From Frigoribacterium sp. SL97 (GTDB taxonomy: Bacteria; Actinomycetota; Actinomycetes; Actinomycetales; Microbacteriaceae), in assembly GCF_026625765.1 (NCBI RefSeq), contig NZ_CP113062.1, forward strand, positions 2,604,001 through 2,668,000: a stretch of 64,000 nucleotides of DNA. Reading direction: 5' to 3'. Shown here in pieces: positions 35,390 to 44,122 of this stretch. Each line of letters begins with the position of its first letter. Position 1 is the stretch's first letter. The position numbers and the translations under genes were made by a program. The notes under the pieces were generated by a model. It did no database searches. It saw only the letters and a list, made by a program, of their open reading frames with translations, and had not been told where the DNA came from.

Positions 35390-36063
35390 GCGAGGGCGTC
35401 GACCCCGACGACGCGGATGATCTCGGCGTCGGACAGGACGCCGTGGCGCACGATGCGCAACACCCCGTCGGCGCCGCCCGTCGCGTCGACGATCGTCGAC
35501 CCCGTGTTGGCGCCGGCCCGGTGTTCGTACGTGGCCCCCGCGGGGCCGTCGTCGAGGTACACCGACACGGAGTCGCCGAGCATGCGGCGGGCGTCGCCTG
35601 CCGTCTCGGCCGCGGGCTGGCCCGTGAGGTTGGCGCTCGACACCGCGAGCGGGCCGGTCTCTTCGAGGAGCTCGAGGGCGATGCGGTGGCTCGGCACGCG
35701 CAGGGCGACGGTGCCGCGCGTCTCGCCGAGATCCCAGCTGAGCGACGCCTGCGCACGGAAGACGACCGTGAGCGGGCCGGGCCAGAACTCGTCGAGCAAC
35801 GGACGGACGACCTCGGGCACCCGGTCGGTGAGAGCGGCGAGGGTCTCTTGGCCCTTGATCAGCACCGGAGGCGGGGACTGGCGACCACGACCCTTGGCGT
35901 CGAGCAGGCGCTGCACGGCGGTCGGGTCGAACGCGTCGGCCGCGACGCCGTACACCGTGTCGGTCGGCAGGACGACGAGCTCGCCTCGACCGATGGCACC
36001 GCGCGCCATGCGCATGCCGGCGAGGAGTTCGGAGTCGACGGAGCAGTCGTGAAAAGTGGCCAT
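35386..36063 (-). CDS. tsaC: L-threonylcarbamoyladenylate synthase (Sua5/YciO/YrdC)
   Basis: This 225-residue YrdC-fold protein makes threonylcarbamoyl-AMP for the t6A37 modification of tRNAs that read ANN codons. Landmarks are GELVVLPTDTVYGVAADA, KGRGRQSPPPVLI, WPGPLTVVF, VALRVPSHRIAL and GPLAVSSANLTGQPA. The C-terminal Sua5 extension is short. A TATCAT box nine bases before the ATG suggests a very short leader. It follows prmC after a 39-base gap containing a hairpin. Confidence 0.92.
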   Translation of the reverse strand: MATFHDCSVDSELLAGMRMARGAIGRGELVVLPTDTVYGVAADAFDPTAVQRLLDAKGRGRQSPPPVLIKGQETLAALTDRVPEVVRPLLDEFWPGPLTVVFRAQASLSWDLGETRGTVALRVPSHRIALELLEETGPLAVSSANLTGQPAAETAGDARRMLGDSVSVYLDDGPAGATYEHRAGANTGSTIVDATGGADGVLRIVRHGVLSDAEIIRVVGVDALA

Positions 36064-36086
36064 GACCTGACGATGATAGTGCGACG

Positions 36087-36104
36087 GACCGGGAGAACCC
36101 GGTC
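36087..36104. terminator. Hairpin between prmC and tsaC
   Basis: GACCGGG and CCCGGTC make a perfect 7-bp stem with an AGAA tetraloop. It overlaps the prmC stop codon and precedes the tsaC promoter-like box. It may partly end the prfA-prmC transcript. Confidence 0.4.
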
Positions 36105-36993
36105 AGCGCACCGCCGTCGTGGCCCGGTCGCGGCCGGTGAGGTCGGGATGCGTGGCCGGGGAGCGCCAACCGTCGGCCGTCAGGAGGTCGCGGATGGCGC
36201 CTCCTTGGAGCTCGCCGTGCTCGATGACGAGCGCTCCGCCCGGGCGCAGCAGCCGCCGGGCCGTGAGGGACAGTGCGCGGACCAGGTCGAGGCCGTCCTC
36301 ACCGCCGTAGAGGGCGAGCGCAGGATCGTGGAGTCTCACCTCGGGGTCGCGCGGGACCATGCCGACGGGCACGTACGGCGGGTTCGACACCACGACCGAG
36401 ACCGTGCCGTCGAGTTCGGGCAGGGCGTCGGCGAGGTCGCCCTCGACGAGGCGCGCGTTGTCGACCCCCACCGCGTCGATGTTGCGACGAGTCCAGACGG
36501 CCGCCTCGGGAGACAGCTCGACGGCGACGACCGTGGCCGTCGGCACCTCGGAGGCCATCGCCAGGGCCAGGGCACCGCTCCCGGTCCCGAGGTCGACGGC
36601 GACGGGTGACGCGTCCGCCACGGAGCGCAGGGCGTCGATCGCCAACTGGGCGACGCCTTCGGTCTTGGGTCGCGGGACGAAGACACCCGGCCCCACGCGC
36701 AACTCGAGGTGGCGGAACGACGCCCGCCCCGTGATGTGCTGCAGGGGCTCGCGGGAGGCGCGGCGCGTGATCGCGGCGACCAGCGCCTCCTGCTCGTCCG
36801 GCGTCAACGACGCGGCCGTGACGGCCCTCGCCCGCACGGCTCCCCTGGTCAGGCCCGTGACGTGGCCGAGCAGGAGTTCGGCGTCGACGTCGGGCGACGG
36901 TACCCCGGCGTCGACGAGGACGGTCGACGCGACCCGGAGGGCCACGTCGACCGTCGTCACGCCGTCGAAGGCCGTGGCGATCGCATCGGTCAC
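36103..36993 (-). CDS. prmC: Release factor glutamine methyltransferase PrmC (HemK)
   Basis: PrmC methylates the glutamine of the GGQ motif in release factors, using SAM. The 296-residue protein has an N-terminal helical domain, the SAM-binding segment VDLGTGSGALALAMA and the catalytic motif NPPY (about 202-205, VVSNPPYVP). The gene for its substrate, prfA, lies immediately upstream, with GTGA overlapping its stop at 36990-36993, so the two are translated together. The start was placed at that GTG rather than the longer open frame. Confidence 0.95.
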   Translation of the reverse strand: MTDAIATAFDGVTTVDVALRVASTVLVDAGVPSPDVDAELLLGHVTGLTRGAVRARAVTAASLTPDEQEALVAAITRRASREPLQHITGRASFRHLELRVGPGVFVPRPKTEGVAQLAIDALRSVADASPVAVDLGTGSGALALAMASEVPTATVVAVELSPEAAVWTRRNIDAVGVDNARLVEGDLADALPELDGTVSVVVSNPPYVPVGMVPRDPEVRLHDPALALYGGEDGLDLVRALSLTARRLLRPGGALVIEHGELQGGAIRDLLTADGWRSPATHPDLTGRDRATTAVR

Positions 36994-38072
36994 GACGCGG
37001 TGTCGCCGATCTCGGCGAGACGTGCCTCTTCGTCGGCCTGGATGCACGACTCGACGACCGCGTCGAGCGCACCGTCCATGACGGCGTCGAGGTTGTACGC
37101 CTTGTAGCCGGTGCGGTGGTCGGCGATGCGGTTCTCGGGGAAGTTGTAGGTGCGGATGCGTTCCGACCGGTCCATGCCCCGGATCTGGCTCTTGCGGGCG
37201 TCCGACGCGATGGCCGCCTGCTCTTCTTGCTGACGGGCGAGAATGCGGGCCCGCAGGACGCGCATGCCCGCCTCGCGGTTCTGCAGCTGGCTCTTCTCGT
37301 TCTGCATCGCGACCACGATGCCCGTGGGCAGGTGGGTGATGCGGACGGCGGAGTCGGTCGTGTTGACCGACTGGCCGCCGGGTCCGCTCGACCGGTAGAC
37401 GTCGATCTTGAGGTCGTTCTGGTTGATGTCGACCTCTTCGGGCTCGTCGACCTCGGGGAACACGAGCACGCCCGTGGTCGAGGTGTGGATGCGGCCCTGC
37501 GACTCGGTCGCCGGCACCCTCTGCACGCGGTGGACGCCGCCCTCGTACTTGAGGTGCGCCCAGACGCCCTGCGAGGGGTCGGACGCGTTCGACTTGAGCG
37601 CGACCTGCACGTTCTTGTAGCCACCGAGGTCGGAGTCGTCGCTCGCGATCATCTCGGACTTCCAGCCCTTCGACTCGGCGTAGTGCAGGTACATGCGCAG
37701 CAGGTCGGCCGCGAACAGGGCGCTCTCGGCCCCGCCCTCGCCGCCCTTGATCTCCATGATGACGTCGCGCCCGTCGTCCGGGTCGCGCGGGATCAGGAGG
37801 CGCCGCAAGCGCTCCTGGGACTCGTCGAGCGCCTGCTCGAGGACGGGCACCTCGTCGGCGAACGCCTCGTCCTCCTTCGCGAGTTCGCGCGCGGCCTCGA
37901 GGTCTTCAGCCGCCTGCTGCCACGTCGAGTGAGCAGCCACGATGCGGCTGAGCTCGGCGTAGCGGCGGTTGATCTTCTTGGCGCGTGCGGCGTCGGCGTG
38001 GACCGCCGGATCGCTGAGCTGCGTCTGCAGGTCGTCGTGCTCGGCCAGCAGCACGGCCACCGACTCGAACAC
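36990..38072 (-). CDS. prfA: Peptide chain release factor 1
   Basis: RF1 ends translation at UAA and UAG. The 360-residue protein carries the GGQ motif (RSSGPGGQSVNTTDSAVR, about 230) and the domain 2 region with the stop-codon-reading segment RVPATESQGRIHTS. A strong Shine-Dalgarno sequence (AAGGAG) lies in the end of rho, two bases upstream. In many actinobacteria rpmE (L31) sits between rho and prfA; here it is absent. Confidence 0.97.
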   Translation of the reverse strand: MFESVAVLLAEHDDLQTQLSDPAVHADAARAKKINRRYAELSRIVAAHSTWQQAAEDLEAARELAKEDEAFADEVPVLEQALDESQERLRRLLIPRDPDDGRDVIMEIKGGEGGAESALFAADLLRMYLHYAESKGWKSEMIASDDSDLGGYKNVQVALKSNASDPSQGVWAHLKYEGGVHRVQRVPATESQGRIHTSTTGVLVFPEVDEPEEVDINQNDLKIDVYRSSGPGGQSVNTTDSAVRITHLPTGIVVAMQNEKSQLQNREAGMRVLRARILARQQEEQAAIASDARKSQIRGMDRSERIRTYNFPENRIADHRTGYKAYNLDAVMDGALDAVVESCIQADEEARLAEIGDTAS

Positions 38073-38074
38073 GC

Positions 38075-40399
38075 TCAGTGCTCCTTGTGGCCGGAGTCGT
38101 GTCCGTTCGACGCGGGGACCGACTTCTGGACCTGGACGAGGAACTCGACGTTCGACTGCGTCTCGCGCAGGTTGCGCAGGACGATCTCGAGGGCCTGCTG
38201 CTGGTCGAGCCCGGCCAGGGCGCGGCGCAGACGCCAGGTGATCTTGACCTCGTCGGGGCTGAGCAGCATCTCTTCACGTCGCGTGCCCGAGGCGTTGACG
38301 TCGACCGCGGGGAAGATGCGCTTGTCGGCCAGGTGGCGCGACAGGCGGAGCTCCATGTTGCCGGTGCCCTTGAACTCCTCGAAGATGACCTCGTCCATCT
38401 TCGAACCGGTCTCGACGAGCGCGGTCGCGAGGATGGTGAGCGAGCCACCGTTCTCGATGTTGCGCGCGGCACCGAAGAAGCGCTTGGGCGGGTACAGGGC
38501 CGACGAGTCGACGCCACCCGAGAGGATGCGGCCCGACGCGGGTGCGGCCAGGTTGTACGCACGGCCGAGACGCGTGATCGAGTCGAGCAGCACGACGACG
38601 TCGTGGCCCAGCTCGACGAGGCGCTTGGCGCGCTCGATGGCCAGCTCGGCGACGGTGGTGTGGTCCTCCGCCGGACGGTCGAACGTCGAGGCGATGACCT
38701 CGCCCTTGACCGTCCGCTGCATGTCGGTGACCTCTTCGGGGCGCTCGTCGACGAGCACGACCATGAGGTGGACCTCGGGGTTGTTGATCGCGATGGCGTT
38801 GGCGATCGACTGCAGCACGAGCGTCTTGCCCGCCTTCGGCGGCGAGACGATCAGACCACGCTGCCCCTTGCCGATCGGCGACACGAGGTCGATGATGCGG
38901 GTCGAGAGCTTCTGGGGCTCGGTCTCGAGACGGAGGCGCTCCTGCGGGTAGAGCGGGGTCAGCTTGCTGAACTCGACGCGCTTGGCGGCCTCGTCGACGG
39001 GCTGACCGTTGATCGAGTCGATCCTGACGATCGCGTTGTACTTCTGGCGCCCCTGGCCCTGGTCGCCCTCGCGGGGCTGACGGATGGCGCCGACGACCGC
39101 GTCGCCCTTGCGCAGGTGGTACTTCTTGACCTGACCGAGCGAGACGTAGACGTCGCTGGCACCGGGCAGGTAGCCCGTGGTGCGCACGAAGGCGTAGTTC
39201 TCGAGCACGTCGAGGATGCCCGCGACGGGGATGAGGACGTCGTCCTCGCCGATCTCGGGCTCGACGTCGTCGTTCTGCGCCCCACGACCGCGCTTGCGGT
39301 CCCTCTGACGGCCACGGCCCTGTCGGCCGCCCTCGTCGTTCTGACCGCCGGACTGGGGCCCGTTGCCGGACTGCTCGCCGCGGGCGGCGTCGTTCTTCTC
39401 GCCGGCTTCGCGCTGGGCCTGCTGCTCGGCCCTCTGGTCCGCGCGCTGCTGGTCGCCGCGCTGCTGGCCGTTCTGGGGGGCATCGGCCTTCTGGCCACCG
39501 TTCTGCGGAGCGTCGGCCTTCTGGCCACCGTTCTGCTGGTTGCCGTTCTGCTGGCCACCGTTCTGGTCGGCCTGGGTCTGCTGCTGACCGCCCTTGCCGC
39601 GGTTGCGGTTGCGGCTCCGGCGGCCCCCACCCTGCTGGCCACCGTTCTGCTGGTCGCCGCCCTGCTGGTCGGACTGGCCCTGCTGGTCGGACTGGCCTTG
39701 CTGGTCGGACTGGCCCTGGTCGGACTGGCCCTGCGCTTCGGAACCGGCCCCGTCGGAGGGCGCGGACGGGGAGGTCTCGAGGGAAGCCGAGCCGTCGGCG
39801 GCCGGGGACTCGACCGACGCACCGGGCTGCGCCGCGTCGGCGGCGACGGACGCGTCGGAGGCGCGGCGCGAGCCGCGACGACGCGACGGGCGCTCGGAGG
39901 CGGCCTTCTCGGTCGGAGCCTGCTCGGTCGAACCCTGCTCGGCGTCGGCGGCCTCGACGGCCACGGCCTCGGTGGCGGGCACCTCGACGAGAGGAGTGAC
40001 ACCGGTCTCGCCGGCGTTGACGTGGGCACCGGCGGCGCGGGACTCGGGAGCCCCGGCAGCCGACGTGGCGCGGCGCGAGCCCCGGCGGGCACGGGTCGGT
40101 GCCTCGGTGGGCTCGGTGCCCGTCTCGACGACGGGGGCCTCGGCGCCTTCGGCGACGGCGGTCTCGACGGAGGCCTGGACACCGGCGTCGACGACTCCGT
40201 CGAGCGTCGGCTGGGGCGCGACCTCGGTGGCCGCCCCCTCGCCCTGCTTCGCCGCGATGGCGGCCACGAGGTCGCCCTTGCGCAGCTTGGAGATGCCGCT
40301 GATGCCCAGCGACGAGGCGAGGGCCTGCAGCTGGGGCAGGCGCATGGCGGTGAGTTCGGGCGTGGACGGCGCAGCGGCGCCGTTCTGGACGTCAGTCAC
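38075..40399 (-). CDS. rho: Transcription termination factor Rho with long disordered insertion
   Basis: Rho is the hexameric RNA helicase that ends transcription. At 774 residues it is far longer than the E. coli protein (419) because of a disordered segment (about residues 60-385) rich in Gln, Asn, Gly, Asp and Arg, which includes GQSDQQ and NGGQKADAPQ repeats and Arg-rich patches. The RNA-binding domain (GILDVLENYAFVRTTGYLPG) and the ATPase domain with Walker A SPPKAGKTLVLQ (about 515) and LLDSITRLGRAYN follow and are intact. Such insertions in actinobacterial Rho add RNA contacts or drive condensates. The GTG start follows a leader with a strong hairpin. Confidence 0.96.
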   Translation of the reverse strand: MTDVQNGAAAPSTPELTAMRLPQLQALASSLGISGISKLRKGDLVAAIAAKQGEGAATEVAPQPTLDGVVDAGVQASVETAVAEGAEAPVVETGTEPTEAPTRARRGSRRATSAAGAPESRAAGAHVNAGETGVTPLVEVPATEAVAVEAADAEQGSTEQAPTEKAASERPSRRRGSRRASDASVAADAAQPGASVESPAADGSASLETSPSAPSDGAGSEAQGQSDQGQSDQQGQSDQQGQSDQQGGDQQNGGQQGGGRRSRNRNRGKGGQQQTQADQNGGQQNGNQQNGGQKADAPQNGGQKADAPQNGQQRGDQQRADQRAEQQAQREAGEKNDAARGEQSGNGPQSGGQNDEGGRQGRGRQRDRKRGRGAQNDDVEPEIGEDDVLIPVAGILDVLENYAFVRTTGYLPGASDVYVSLGQVKKYHLRKGDAVVGAIRQPREGDQGQGRQKYNAIVRIDSINGQPVDEAAKRVEFSKLTPLYPQERLRLETEPQKLSTRIIDLVSPIGKGQRGLIVSPPKAGKTLVLQSIANAIAINNPEVHLMVVLVDERPEEVTDMQRTVKGEVIASTFDRPAEDHTTVAELAIERAKRLVELGHDVVVLLDSITRLGRAYNLAAPASGRILSGGVDSSALYPPKRFFGAARNIENGGSLTILATALVETGSKMDEVIFEEFKGTGNMELRLSRHLADKRIFPAVDVNASGTRREEMLLSPDEVKITWRLRRALAGLDQQQALEIVLRNLRETQSNVEFLVQVQKSVPASNGHDSGHKEH
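39484..39540. repeat. 30-bp direct repeat in rho
   Basis: Two copies of a 30-bp unit start at 39484 and 39514 and encode the peptide NGGQKADAPQ twice. The second copy ends imperfectly. It lies in the disordered insertion and keeps frame. Confidence 0.65.
39662..39730. repeat. 18-bp tandem repeats in rho
   Basis: Three full units (39662, 39680, 39698; CTGCTGGTCGGACTGGCC with one change in the third) and a 15-bp partial unit encode GQSDQQ repeats. In-frame tandem units of this kind are expected to vary in number between strains. Confidence 0.75.
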
Positions 40400-40482
40400 G
40401 AGTGATGGGTTCCTTTCGCTCCCCCGCGTTGATCGGCGGGGCAGAGCTGGTCACACCTCGTGGCCTCTCACCTGCACTGAAC

Positions 40483-40506
40483 GGGTTCGCCCCGAGGGGG
40501 CGACCC
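40483..40506. promoter_or_regulatory. Strong hairpin in the rho leader
   Basis: GGGTTCGCCCC and GGGGCGACCC pair over ten positions with one bulged base and a three-base loop. It lies 84-107 bases upstream of the rho start. rho mRNA leaders are sites of autoregulation in other bacteria; this structure is a candidate here. The 290-base gap from rho to thrB (40400-40689) holds nothing else recognisable apart from a weak hairpin by thrB. Confidence 0.4.
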
Positions 40507-40662
40507 TGTGCCGGCTCTGCCCTGAACGAGCAGCTGCCCGGGATGAGCAGGAGGCCTGGGAGGTGCGGTGCGCGCCGACCAGATCGGCAGACGAACACTG
40601 CTAGATGTGCACTACGGGATGTGCGACCCGGGGACTCGAAGACTTGTGACCCCACGCGGTAG

Positions 40663-40683
40663 CCCCTGCGAAGAACTGCGGGG
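40663..40683. terminator. Weak hairpin after thrB
   Basis: CCCC and GGGG with inner GC pairs form a short bulged stem starting seven bases after the thrB stop. It may separate the threonine operon from rho. Confidence 0.3.
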
Positions 40684-40689
40684 ACGAAG

Positions 40690-41643
40690 CTAGATGCCCA
40701 GGAAATCTGAGTTTTCTACCGGGTGCGGCACCACTGTAGCACCTTTGAGATCGACGGCCAGCATCAACGGACGCCACGCCGAGACGGCGTGTTCGCGCAC
40801 CAGTTCGGCGGCGAACAAGCGCTGTGCCGGGTCGCTGCCGAGGACCAGGAGGGAGGGGCCGGCCCCCGACACGACGGCCGCGAGACCGGCGTCGCGCAGC
40901 ATGCGGATGAGGGCGTCGGTCTCGGGCATGGCACTGGCGCGATAGCTCTGGTGCAGGCGGTCCTCGGTCGCCGCGAGCAACAACTCGGGACTCTGCACGA
41001 GGGCCGCCACCAGCAGAGCGGACCGCGACACGTTGAACGTGGCGTCCTCGTGCGGAACGGAGGCGGGCTGCAGGCTCCGCGCCAGCTTCGTCGAGAGGGT
41101 GGATTCGGGCACGAACACGACGGGCGACACTCCACGGTGCACGAGCAGTCGCTTGTGGGACGGGCCGTGCGAGTTCATCCAGGCGATCGTGAGGCCGCCG
41201 AACAGCGCGGGTGCCACGTTGTCGGGGTGACCCTCCATCTCGGTCGCCAGGGCGAGCAGAGCCGCGGAGTCGAGTTCGACCGTGCCCTCGAGCAGTCCCT
41301 TGGCGGCCATGATGCCCGAGACGATCGCGGCTGCGGACGACCCGAGTCCCCGGCCGTGCGGGATCGCGTTGCGAGCCCGGAGCCGCAGCCCCGGCAGAGG
41401 GACGTCGACCGACGCGAAGGCCGCGGCGACGGCCTGGACGACGAGGTTCGAGCCGTCGGTGGGCACCTGACCGGCCCCGACGCCCGTGACCTCGACCGAG
41501 ACCCCGGGTTCACCGGTCGCCGTGACCTCGAGCTCGTCGTAGAGAGACAGCGCGAGCCCCAGCGTGTCGAAGCCGGGACCGAGGTTGGCCGAGGTCGCGG
41601 GGACCTTGACCAGCACCGAACGCCCGACGACCCCGGGGGTCAT
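40690..41643 (-). CDS. thrB: Homoserine kinase
   Basis: This GHMP-family kinase phosphorylates homoserine at O-4 in threonine synthesis. The 317-residue protein shows PATSANLGPGFDTLGLAL near the N terminus and the ATP-binding motif IPHGRGLGSSAAAIV. The C-terminal GAGPSLLVL motif is also present. Its ATG overlaps the thrC stop (ATGA). It ends the hom-thrC-thrB operon. Confidence 0.96.
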   Translation of the reverse strand: MTPGVVGRSVLVKVPATSANLGPGFDTLGLALSLYDELEVTATGEPGVSVEVTGVGAGQVPTDGSNLVVQAVAAAFASVDVPLPGLRLRARNAIPHGRGLGSSAAAIVSGIMAAKGLLEGTVELDSAALLALATEMEGHPDNVAPALFGGLTIAWMNSHGPSHKRLLVHRGVSPVVFVPESTLSTKLARSLQPASVPHEDATFNVSRSALLVAALVQSPELLLAATEDRLHQSYRASAMPETDALIRMLRDAGLAAVVSGAGPSLLVLGSDPAQRLFAAELVREHAVSAWRPLMLAVDLKGATVVPHPVENSDFLGI

Positions 41644-42722
41644 GCAGAGGCCGGCGCGAGACCGAGCACCTCGGCCACCCGGGCCGTGTCGCTCGCGACC
41701 ACGGTCGGTTGCACGTCGCTGCCGTCGGCGCGCCGCAGGGCCCATTGGGGGTCCTTCAGGCCGTGGCCCGTGACGGTGAGCACGACGGTGGCCCCGGCGG
41801 GGATGACCCCGGCGTCCGCCCGCTCGAGCAGACCCGCCACGCTGATGGCCGACGCGGGCTCGACGAAGATGCCGACCTCGGCCGAGAGGATCTTCTGCGC
41901 GGCGAGGATCGCTTCGTCGGTGATGGCCCCGAACCAGCCGTCGGTCAGGTCGCGCGCCTCGAGGGCGAGCTGCCACGAGGCGGGGTTGCCGATGCGGATC
42001 GCGCTGGCGATGGTCTCGGGAGCCTTGACCACCTCACCGGCGACGATCGGCGCCGAGCCGGCGGCCTGGAACCCGAACATGCGCGGCAGCTTGGTGGCGC
42101 GGCCGATCTCGAGGTCTTCACGGTAGCCGCGCGTGTAGGCCGTGTAGTTGCCGGCGTTGCCGACCGGGATGAAGTGGAAGTCGGGGGCGTCGCCGAGCAC
42201 GTCCACGACCTCGAACGCCCCGGTCTTCTGGCCCTCGATGCGGTCGTTGTTGACCGAGTTGACGAGGTGCACCGGGTAGTTGGCGGCGAGGTCGCGTGCG
42301 ATGTCGAGGCAGTCGTCGAAGTTGCCCTGGATCTGCAGCAGCTGACCGTCGTGCGCGACGGCCTGGCTCAGCTTGCCCATGGCGATCTTGCCCTCGGGGA
42401 CGAGCACGGCGGCCGTGATGCCGGCGTGGGCGGCGTAGGCGGCGGCCGAGGCGGACGTGTTGCCGGTCGACGCACAGATGACGGCCTTGGCCCCGTGTTC
42501 GACGGCCTTCGAGATCGCCATCGTCATGCCGCGGTCCTTGAAGGAACCGGTCGGGTTCATGCCCTCGTACTTGACGTAGACCTTCGCGCCCGTGCGGTTC
42601 GACAGGGCCGGAGCCGGGATGAGCGGCGTTCCGCCCTCGCCGAGGGTGACGATCGGGGTGGCGTCGGTGACGTCGAGACGGTCGGCGTATTCGCGCAGGA
42701 CACCCTGCCACTGGTGGGCCAT
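41640..42722 (-). CDS. thrC: Threonine synthase
   Basis: This PLP enzyme converts O-phosphohomoserine to threonine. The 360-residue protein has the PLP lysine motif GSFKDRGM and the phosphate-binding region CASTGNTSASAAAYAA. VGNAGNYTAY lies further along. It is the short class typical of actinobacteria. Its ATG shares one base with the hom stop (TGATG), and its stop overlaps the thrB start. Confidence 0.96.
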   Translation of the reverse strand: MAHQWQGVLREYADRLDVTDATPIVTLGEGGTPLIPAPALSNRTGAKVYVKYEGMNPTGSFKDRGMTMAISKAVEHGAKAVICASTGNTSASAAAYAAHAGITAAVLVPEGKIAMGKLSQAVAHDGQLLQIQGNFDDCLDIARDLAANYPVHLVNSVNNDRIEGQKTGAFEVVDVLGDAPDFHFIPVGNAGNYTAYTRGYREDLEIGRATKLPRMFGFQAAGSAPIVAGEVVKAPETIASAIRIGNPASWQLALEARDLTDGWFGAITDEAILAAQKILSAEVGIFVEPASAISVAGLLERADAGVIPAGATVVLTVTGHGLKDPQWALRRADGSDVQPTVVASDTARVAEVLGLAPASA

Positions 42723-44053
42723 CAGGCTCCTTCGACTCTCAGCACGCTCGTGACGGAGTTCACGACCGTGGCGTTCTTCAGGGCGGTCACCGTGGCGGCG
42801 AGGTCGGACTCGCGCGCCCGGTGGGTGCCGATGATCAGCGTAGCGGTGGCCACGGCGTCGCCCTCGCCCGTGACGCCCGGCGTCGCACCCGACGTCTGTT
42901 CGACGTTGTGCACGCTCACGCCGTGGTCGCTGAGCACCCCGGCGACCTCGGCGAGGACGCCCGGCTGGTCCGCCACGTCGAGCGTGATCTGGTACCGCGT
43001 GGACACGCGACCGATCGGCAGGACGGGCAGGTTCGCGTGGGTGGACTCGGCGACGCCGGGGCCGCCGATGACGTGGCGTCGCGCGGCCGAGACGAGGTCG
43101 CCCAACACGGCGGACGCCGTCTCGACTCCCCCGGCTCCGGCGCCGTAGAACATGAGGTCTCCGGCCGACTCGGCCTCGACGAAGACGGCGTTCTTCGCTC
43201 CGTGCACGGCCGCGAGCGGGTGGCTCAGCGGAACGAGCGCCGGGTAGACGCGTGCGCTGACGCCCTCGACGCCGTCGTCGTCGACCAGGCGCTCGCAGAT
43301 CGCCAGGATCTTCACGACGTACCCGGCCTTGCGAGCCGCGACCACCTGGTCGTGCGTGACGGACGTGATGCCTTCGCGGTGCACGGCGGAGAGGGGCACG
43401 GCCGTGTGGAAGGCGAGGCCGGCCAGGATGGCCGCCTTCTGCGCCGCGTCGTAGCCCTCGATGTCGGCCGTGGGGTCCGCCTCGGCGTAACCCAGGGCCG
43501 TGGCCGTCGCCAGGGCGTCCTCGAGGCTCGAGCCGTCGGTGTCCATGCGGTCGAGGATGAAGTTCGTCGTGCCGTTGACGATGCCCATGATGCGTTGGAC
43601 GCGGTCGCCGGCGAGGCTGTCGCGCAACGGGCGGATGATCGGGATGGCACCGGCCACGGCGGCCTCGTAGTACACCTGCGCGCCCACCTGCTCGGCGGCG
43701 TCGAACAGCTCGGGACCGTGGCTCGCGAGCAGGGCCTTGTTGCCCGTGATGACGTCGGCCCCCGAGTTGAGGGCCTGCAGCACGTAGCTGCGGGCCGGCT
43801 CGAGTCCGCCGATCAACTCGACGACGATGTCGGCGCCGACGATCAGCGACTCGACGTCGGTCGTGAACAGCTCGCGCGGCAGGTCGACGTCGCGCGGCGC
43901 GTCGACGTCGCGCACCCCGATGCCGACCAGCTCGAGCCCGGCACCCGCGCGCCCGGCGAAGTCGTCGCCCTGCTCGAGCAGCAATCGCGCCACCTGCGAC
44001 CCCACGGAGCCGGCGCCCAGCAGGGCGACCCTCACGTTGCGGTATTCGATCAT
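42722..44053 (-). CDS. hom: Homoserine dehydrogenase
   Basis: This enzyme reduces aspartate semialdehyde to homoserine, the branch point to threonine and methionine. The 443-residue protein has an NAD(P) motif (ALLGAGSVGSQVA), the catalytic region GLAFHTAVPLSAVHREGI and a C-terminal ACT domain (DVADQPGVLAEVAGVLSDHG) that normally gives threonine feedback inhibition. It is the first gene of hom-thrC-thrB, 69 bases after lysA. Confidence 0.96.
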   Translation of the reverse strand: MIEYRNVRVALLGAGSVGSQVARLLLEQGDDFAGRAGAGLELVGIGVRDVDAPRDVDLPRELFTTDVESLIVGADIVVELIGGLEPARSYVLQALNSGADVITGNKALLASHGPELFDAAEQVGAQVYYEAAVAGAIPIIRPLRDSLAGDRVQRIMGIVNGTTNFILDRMDTDGSSLEDALATATALGYAEADPTADIEGYDAAQKAAILAGLAFHTAVPLSAVHREGITSVTHDQVVAARKAGYVVKILAICERLVDDDGVEGVSARVYPALVPLSHPLAAVHGAKNAVFVEAESAGDLMFYGAGAGGVETASAVLGDLVSAARRHVIGGPGVAESTHANLPVLPIGRVSTRYQITLDVADQPGVLAEVAGVLSDHGVSVHNVEQTSGATPGVTGEGDAVATATLIIGTHRARESDLAATVTALKNATVVNSVTSVLRVEGA

Positions 44054-44122
44054 GTCAGTCCGTTCTCGGGTGCTTCGTCGGCGGGGTGCGGTGCTCGCAC
44101 GAGGTGAGGAGGCGCGGATCGC

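Noticed and set aside
39400..39760. CRISPR-like regular repeats
   Set aside because: The repeats are 18 and 30 bp, contiguous and in frame within rho. They have no spacers and no cas genes are present.
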